Below, piece after piece: positions 50,889 to 55,080 of a stretch of 55,080 nucleotides of DNA. This DNA comes from CAYPHJ01 sp964410485 (lineage in GTDB: Bacteria; Desulfobacterota; Binatia; UBA9968), in assembly GCA_964410485.1 (NCBI GenBank), contig CAYPHJ010000019.1, forward strand, positions 1 to 55,080. Reading direction: 5' to 3'. The first letter of the stretch is position 1. Each line of letters starts with the position of its first letter. The notes under the pieces are model-generated. The model did not search any database. It had not been told where the DNA came from and worked only from the letters and a program-made list of their open reading frames with translations. A program made the translations under genes and the position numbers.

Positions 50889-51798
50889 TAAGCTTCATCC
50901 AGTGCTCCGCTCGCCGTTTGGCCTTTGTTAACTCAGCCTCTGGAAAGTGTAGAAAAGGTATCCGGGTAGGCCCGACTTTGCAATAATCCGCAAACTCCGC
51001 CGGTCGTTTGTTGCCAGCGCCGGGCACCGGCCGCCCGCTACTGCCATCGCCGATAAGGTCGCCAATCACTTCTACGGCTTTTTCGTCGTCGCCGCGTCTG
51101 ACTGCGTCGAGTAAGTATAAAACGGGCCATGGTCCCATCCAGACTTCAGTTGACCAGCAACCCGCAGCGCCGAGCTTATAATACGGATACAACTGGGCCT
51201 GATTGACAAAGACACTGATTTTTCCCTTGACGATTTTTTGCAGGTTCATGAAGGCCTGCGTGGTTCTGTGGCTGTCCTTCATGCCGATGATGTTGGGACT
51301 TTTTATCAATTCTTTGAAGGCGGCTACGGGAATCGTAAATTTGTGATTTTCTGGATTGTGATAAATCACAATGCTGAGCTTCGGGAACAACTCGGCAATA
51401 TCGGCAAAAAACTTGACCGCATCCGCCACCGGGAGCTGCTCGTAATAGGGTACGCCGAGGAGAACGCCATCCGCTCCGATCTCATTGACAAAGTTCATCT
51501 TCTGCACGACTTCGCGTGGATTTGGACTTGTGCACCCAATGAAAACCGGCACTCTTTTTTGTGCCGCTTCAATGGTTGCCGCCGCCAGTGTTTTGAACTC
51601 ATCGAACAAGAGGTTGTAACACTCGCCGTAGGTTCCGGTGGTGGCGATGTTGTTAATGCCATCTTTGATGATCTTATCGACAGCTTCTTTGAGATTATCG
51701 ACTGCAATCGTTTGGGTTGCACGGATGTCAACGGCGTCGGGAGTGGCGAACGCGGGCATCATGCCCAGGACACCACCGAGTTCACTAGCAGCAAGCAT
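50836..51798 (-). CDS. DapA-superfamily aldolase, hydratase-aldolase-like
   Basis: Class I (Schiff base) TIM-barrel aldolase of 320 residues. The catalytic Lys is in NIIGMKDSH and the Tyr in IVIYHNPENHKF. The GTYGECYNLLFDEF motif resembles the GTFGEC of trans-o-hydroxybenzylidenepyruvate hydratase-aldolases (NahE/PhdJ type) more than the GTTGE of dihydrodipicolinate synthase, so an aromatic side-chain substrate is likely. The C-terminus is longer than in DapA (about 30 extra residues). No dap or lys genes are nearby. A 246-bp spacer with a repeat element separates it from the KaiC-like gene. Confidence 0.85.
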   Translation of the reverse strand: MLAASELGGVLGMMPAFATPDAVDIRATQTIAVDNLKEAVDKIIKDGINNIATTGTYGECYNLLFDEFKTLAAATIEAAQKRVPVFIGCTSPNPREVVQKMNFVNEIGADGVLLGVPYYEQLPVADAVKFFADIAELFPKLSIVIYHNPENHKFTIPVAAFKELIKSPNIIGMKDSHRTTQAFMNLQKIVKGKISVFVNQAQLYPYYKLGAAGCWSTEVWMGPWPVLYLLDAVRRGDDEKAVEVIGDLIGDGSSGRPVPGAGNKRPAEFADYCKVGPTRIPFLHFPEAELTKAKRRAEHWMKLNAKYRPLVEGQRSRSAA

Positions 51799-51910
51799 TT
51801 GGGCACCCCCTGTAGACGTTTTGAGGTGTTATTCTAGACCTTCGCCTTGTTAACAGGGTCGGGCGGGCCGTGTCAAACCAATCACGCTCGAACGTACCTT
51901 GTCCCCTAGC

Positions 51911-52039
51911 AGGCTGCTGAAAAAAGATTCGGAATGCTTCGACAGTCTCAGCATGAACGGAAAATCCCTACTCATTTCAAGTTCCTCTCCGTTCGCCCTG
52001 AGGTTCTCGAAGGGTGAACGGAGAGTTTTTCAGCAGCCT
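51911..52039. repeat. Second hairpin repeat family, 129 bp
   Basis: Perfect 14-bp terminal inverted repeats: AGGCTGCTGAAAAA (51911-51924) and TTTTTCAGCAGCCT (52026-52039). Inside is another palindromic module, CCGTTCGCCCT...AGGGTGAACGG, around 51993-52022, and a related diverged arm near 51938-51960 (TTCGACAGTCTCAGCATGAA). No coding capacity. It ends 5 bp after the stop of the KaiC-like gene and may act as its transcript end. Confidence 0.85.
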
Positions 52040-52044
52040 AGGCG

Positions 52045-52803
52045 CTAGATCATGGTGTCGGGCATTCCCGTTTGTGGTAGCGACTCCCAATTGTGCGGCG
52101 GCCAGTTTCCGTCCGGCGAGCGAAGGACAATCCCTTTTCGGTTAACGATCGTAAAGGGATATTGCGCGGGATCGATCTCAGTGCAACGCATCTTCTCCAC
52201 CGTCAGGGTACGAACAAATCGACTTCTTACCAGCTCCATCTCCAGGACGATTGTCCCGGCGACTAGATACTCCTCGATGGCGCGCGCATTGCGGGCGGCA
52301 GGATGAGCGATGAGAAGCGTCGTGGTTTTGGCGTTGCTCTGCATCAGGTTGAAAAAGATGCGTGCGTGATCGTCCACAAGAGAGTGAGAATTGCTTGTAA
52401 AGAGCAACGGTCGCAGTGGATCGATCACGACCCGTGTGGCACCTGTTTGCTGTATGCGGCCATTAAGATCCTCGATAATCTGCTGGATGTCAGATTCTCT
52501 TAGCTTTTCGCGGTTGAGGTACGCCGAAGGCCGCAGAAGCAAACATTGGTTGTTTTCGATATATGGCAGCAGGTTCCAGCCTACTGAAGTTGCTTGCTCG
52601 ATGAGAGCAGCGGGATTTTCGTTGATCGCGACGTAGATCACTTTTTGATCATCCAGTAATCCACGATACAAGAACTGGAGACCAAAGATGGTTTTCCCGG
52701 TACCTGGCTGTCCCAAAACCAGGTAGGTTCCACCGGATCTAAAACCGCCTTTCATCAAGATGTCGAGTTCCTCGATTCCGGTTGATATTCGGTTTGTGCT
52801 CAT
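52045..52803 (-). CDS. Single-domain KaiC-like RecA-fold ATPase
   Basis: A 252-residue ATPase with one KaiC domain: STGIEELDILMKGGFRSGGT, Walker A GQPGTGKT (31-38), and the Walker B strand ATRVVIDPLRPLLF. In KaiC the strand after Walker A ends in a Glu-Glu pair; here it reads AINENP, so the first Glu is Asn and the second remains. Such proteins are ATP-binding switches in signalling rather than clocks in most bacteria. I take ATG 52803 (MSTNRISTG); a longer frame from 52878 adds 25 unconserved residues. It follows the coiled-coil gene by 124 bp. Confidence 0.85.
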   Translation of the reverse strand: MSTNRISTGIEELDILMKGGFRSGGTYLVLGQPGTGKTIFGLQFLYRGLLDDQKVIYVAINENPAALIEQATSVGWNLLPYIENNQCLLLRPSAYLNREKLRESDIQQIIEDLNGRIQQTGATRVVIDPLRPLLFTSNSHSLVDDHARIFFNLMQSNAKTTTLLIAHPAARNARAIEEYLVAGTIVLEMELVRSRFVRTLTVEKMRCTEIDPAQYPFTIVNRKGIVLRSPDGNWPPHNWESLPQTGMPDTMI

Positions 52804-52927
52804 AATTGTGATCCAAAGCCTCTTCTTGGCGCGATTATCGAGATAGCCGATCGGGCTGTGGGTGCTGCCGACCGGCATAATCTAATTGCACGGATGTAGA
52901 TCCTCGATGGCTCGAGACGCGTTCACT

Positions 52928-54061
52928 TTAAAAGGCTTCTTTGCAAATTTTCCACCGGCCATTGTTCTCCTTGAGTTCGGCACGCACACTTTCCATTTCA
53001 GCGGATATGCGGCGCACCAGTTCCTGAACCTGCTCTCTTCGGTAGCCGTCAGAATCGGACATCCCACGGGCAATCGGAGCTTCTGAGCTCGTGTTAAAAC
53101 ACAGCCCGGACCCCGTTTGGCTCGTAAGTTGGCTTCCAGTTTGGCCCTGGGCTTTGAGTGTCTTGATGTCTGCATCGTGGTTGTTGAGCGTGTGAACCGC
53201 CTCGGTGATCCGCTGGTCCAGCGTTTCGAGATTTGTATTGAGGCGTTCCAACTCTTCGCGGAGTAGATCGCTAGTACCTTTGTCGCGTGCTTCCGTTGCA
53301 GCCAGTTCCGCGCGAACGATTTCCTCGAGCTGCGCATCTCTCGGTTCGAGCGTTGTTAGTTTCTGGCGTGTTTCATTAATTTCCGCCTGTAGTCTCTCTT
53401 CAAGATCATGGAGGTCCACTGTCTGAAAGATCGGTTGCTGTTCAGTGAGTCGGGTCTTTAACTCGGTCACTTCTGATTTCATGCTGTCCACGATTTGTTG
53501 GATGTCCTTGCCATGAGCAGTCGCTGAAGCTTGGACGTCTTGTATTGTACCTTCCAGCTGTGTGGTTAGCTCCGCAATCGCGGCGACCTCTAACTTAACG
53601 TGTATTAGGTCGCTGTCCTTGTTTTCGACCAATTGAAACTTTTCTTCTATCTTAGCTTGCAGGCCAGCAAGGGTAGCATTTAAACGATCTTGGGTTTCTA
53701 CCAGCTCGCCTTGCAGCAGCGAAAGCTCGGCGCGAAACATTTCCTTGATCTCCGCATGACTGCGGTCTAAGCATTCTCGTTCTTTTATCAATTGATCCTG
53801 TATATCGGGAACCTTGCCTTCCAAGCTCTTGTCAACGTGGTTGAAAGACTCGATGGACCCCTGCGGGGCTGCCCGTTTATCGGTCGGGTCATCGCGTGAA
53901 GCTTGGCCACCTTCAGTGCAGCTTGCCGCTAAAGCCTGGGCAAGAGCCAGATCTGCTCCGGCTCGTCCTACCAGCCAGCCAATTAAAAGATCTTTTCCTT
54001 TTCCCAGGAAGTAGTGTTGGGCGCTATAAAGGTGGTGGTTTTCGCGATCAAAATTCTCCAC
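52928..54061 (-). CDS. Large coiled-coil protein of unknown function
   Basis: A 377-residue protein dominated by heptad-type coiled coil from about residue 75 to 310 (AEIKEMFRAELSLLQGELVE, LEERLQAEINETRQKLTTLE, LEEIVRAELAATEARDKGTS). A distinct N-terminal domain (YFLGKGKDLLIGWLVGRAGA then DLALAQALAAS) and a short C-terminal helical region (YRREQVQELVRRISAEMESV) flank it. It starts with GTG at 54061, with GAGGG five bases upstream. It precedes the KaiC-like gene on the same strand, so it may be its scaffold or partner; no known family recognised. Confidence 0.65.
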   Translation of the reverse strand: MENFDRENHHLYSAQHYFLGKGKDLLIGWLVGRAGADLALAQALAASCTEGGQASRDDPTDKRAAPQGSIESFNHVDKSLEGKVPDIQDQLIKERECLDRSHAEIKEMFRAELSLLQGELVETQDRLNATLAGLQAKIEEKFQLVENKDSDLIHVKLEVAAIAELTTQLEGTIQDVQASATAHGKDIQQIVDSMKSEVTELKTRLTEQQPIFQTVDLHDLEERLQAEINETRQKLTTLEPRDAQLEEIVRAELAATEARDKGTSDLLREELERLNTNLETLDQRITEAVHTLNNHDADIKTLKAQGQTGSQLTSQTGSGLCFNTSSEAPIARGMSDSDGYRREQVQELVRRISAEMESVRAELKENNGRWKICKEAF

Positions 54062-54323
54062 TGGACCCTCTGCGAGATGTGAACCGATGGCAGGCTGACT
54101 TTAAACAGCCCAGTCAAGCGAATATTGGCTAGTCGTCGAAGCAATTAACATGCCCGTAGAATTCACATAAAAATGCCTGGCCAGCGGCAATTCGATGGCC
54201 GAACACGTTGCCGAAAATTGTCATTTTTAGCGGTTCGCGGCGTTATTCTCATTCTCCCTGAGGACGATTATTCTTGCGACTTTGCTGTCTTACCATGGCA
54301 CATGCGTTGCTCAGCGCTGTGGC

Positions 54324-54989
54324 ATGACTGAGCCACAGATGAGAGGATTACCCGGCGGATTACCGGTGACGGACAACGACGCCGAGGACGCGCTCCTTGA
54401 GAAAGTTGCGCACTCTACCGGCGAAGAACAACGTGCTGAGGCACTTTGGCACCTTATGTTCTTTTATCGGTATCACGTAAGACGTAATGATCTCTCTGTT
54501 ACCTTGTTAAAGCTCATGATTGAGGAGTCGACGAGCACGGAGCGCAGCGCCATTTACTACCTCGCGCTTGGACAGATCGCAGAAGCGGAGAAAAACTGGG
54601 ATCTAGCTGTCGTACACTATCAAAAGGGGCGTGACTTATCGCCCACGAACCCAGAAACGTCTTACTTTTTGAACAATAATCTCGGGTTCTGTTTGAACGC
54701 GCTAAGCCATTATGCCGAAGCGGCGGACTCTTGCCGTCGGGCAATTCAGATCGATTCGGAACGGTACAATGCCTTTAAAAATCTTGGAATTGCTCTTTAC
54801 GGACAAGGTAAGCTTCTCGCTGCTGCCTGGGCTTGGGTGGATGCCACGAAACTGAACCCCACGGACTCTAACGCGCTGAACATGCTCAAGTCGCTGGTTA
54901 AGAGACACCCGGATTTACTGACGCAGTCCGATTGGATTTTTTCAGAGCTCTGGAAGCGTGATAGAGCGCGCGTGACTCTGGACGCATAA
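54324..54989 (+). CDS. TPR-repeat protein
   Basis: A 221-residue protein with at least three tetratricopeptide-like repeats: YYLALGQIAEAEKNWDLAVVHYQKG, NNLGFCLNALSHYAEAADSCRRAI, and FKNLGIALYGQGKLLAAAWAWVDA. Such repeats mediate protein contacts. ATG 54324 gives MTEPQMRG; a TTG at 54282 in frame would add 14 residues. No signal peptide. It is divergent from the coiled-coil gene across about 260 bp with no other gene. Confidence 0.8.
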   Translation: MTEPQMRGLPGGLPVTDNDAEDALLEKVAHSTGEEQRAEALWHLMFFYRYHVRRNDLSVTLLKLMIEESTSTERSAIYYLALGQIAEAEKNWDLAVVHYQKGRDLSPTNPETSYFLNNNLGFCLNALSHYAEAADSCRRAIQIDSERYNAFKNLGIALYGQGKLLAAAWAWVDATKLNPTDSNALNMLKSLVKRHPDLLTQSDWIFSELWKRDRARVTLDA

Positions 54990-55032
54990 TCCGACACAAC
55001 CCTCGTACGAGTTAACATCGTGTGCAAAAATA

Positions 55033-55080
55033 TGGAGCCACCCGCCGGAGTCGAACCGGCGACCTACTGATTACGAATCA
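55033..55080 (-). tRNA. tRNA-Thr (CGT anticodon), partial
   Basis: Read on the minus strand, the 3' part of a tRNA: anticodon stem ACTGA/TCAGT around the loop TTCGTAA (anticodon CGT), a short variable loop, a TPsiC arm GCCGG-TTCGACT-CCGGC, the acceptor 3' strand GGGTGGC, discriminator T, and an encoded CCA at 55035-55033. The D-arm and 5' acceptor lie outside the window. Confidence 0.9.

Noticed and set aside
1..55080. CRISPR arrays, cas genes, phage modules, toxin-antitoxin or restriction systems
   Set aside because: Looked for regularly spaced direct repeats and typical defence or phage proteins; none seen in the window.

Overview
This window looks like part of a deltaproteobacterial-grade chromosome, probably a metagenome-assembled uncultured lineage. 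Binatota/Desulfobacterota-like is my best guess, from gene content only. The signs are a split F-type ATP synthase with paired b and b' subunits, hemL next to atpZ-I-B-E, a pilB-pilC-regulator-pilA type IV pilus locus, and aromatic-type catabolic genes. A run of exactly 100 N inside a gene (45318-45417) shows it is a scaffold.

Left part (1-6519): the minus strand carries the F1 and stator genes atpF'-F-H-A-G-D (atpD runs off the edge), with a bactofilin gene upstream. A secreted cyclophilin and msrA follow. From 6799 to 15253 the plus strand carries a probable catabolic region: a polysaccharide-deacetylase-fold hydrolase, an aldehyde dehydrogenase, a benzoate-CoA-ligase-like enzyme, a class II aldolase-like protein, a protein of the 4,5-dihydroxyphthalate decarboxylase/substrate-binding fold, an SDR lacking the usual catalytic Tyr, a small unknown protein, and an isocitrate lyase/PEP mutase family enzyme.

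Replication and energy (15337-21652): dnaN and dnaA lie on the minus strand, with DnaA boxes on both sides of dnaA, so oriC is probably here. hemL and atpZ-I-B-E are on the plus strand and end in an 18-bp bidirectional terminator. From 21643 to 35136 a long minus-strand block carries a dCMP-deaminase-type enzyme, SAM hydrolase, a deoxyhypusine-synthase-like protein, gmhA, an HD phosphohydrolase, an unusual archease, larB, thiL, lon and the grpE-dnaK-dnaJ chaperone set.

From 35293 the plus strand carries recO, ppdK and a type IV pilus cluster: pilB, pilC, a membrane-bound sigma-54 activator and pilA. The activator is the most unusual gene here. It joins a PilS-like membrane/PAS sensor directly to a PilR-like AAA+ and Fis DNA-binding half, with no histidine kinase or receiver domain. 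A GG-N10-GC sigma-54 promoter and a perfect palindrome lie upstream of pilA. Envelope-related membrane proteins and a methyltransferase follow, then an SH3-domain secreted protein, an unknown gene, a hydratase-aldolase-like enzyme, a KaiC-like ATPase behind a long coiled-coil protein, a TPR protein and a partial tRNA-Thr.

Two families of short, hairpin-forming interspersed repeats are present: one at 7805 and 40753, the other at 51911. One copy lies between pilB and pilC, where related loci often have pilT.
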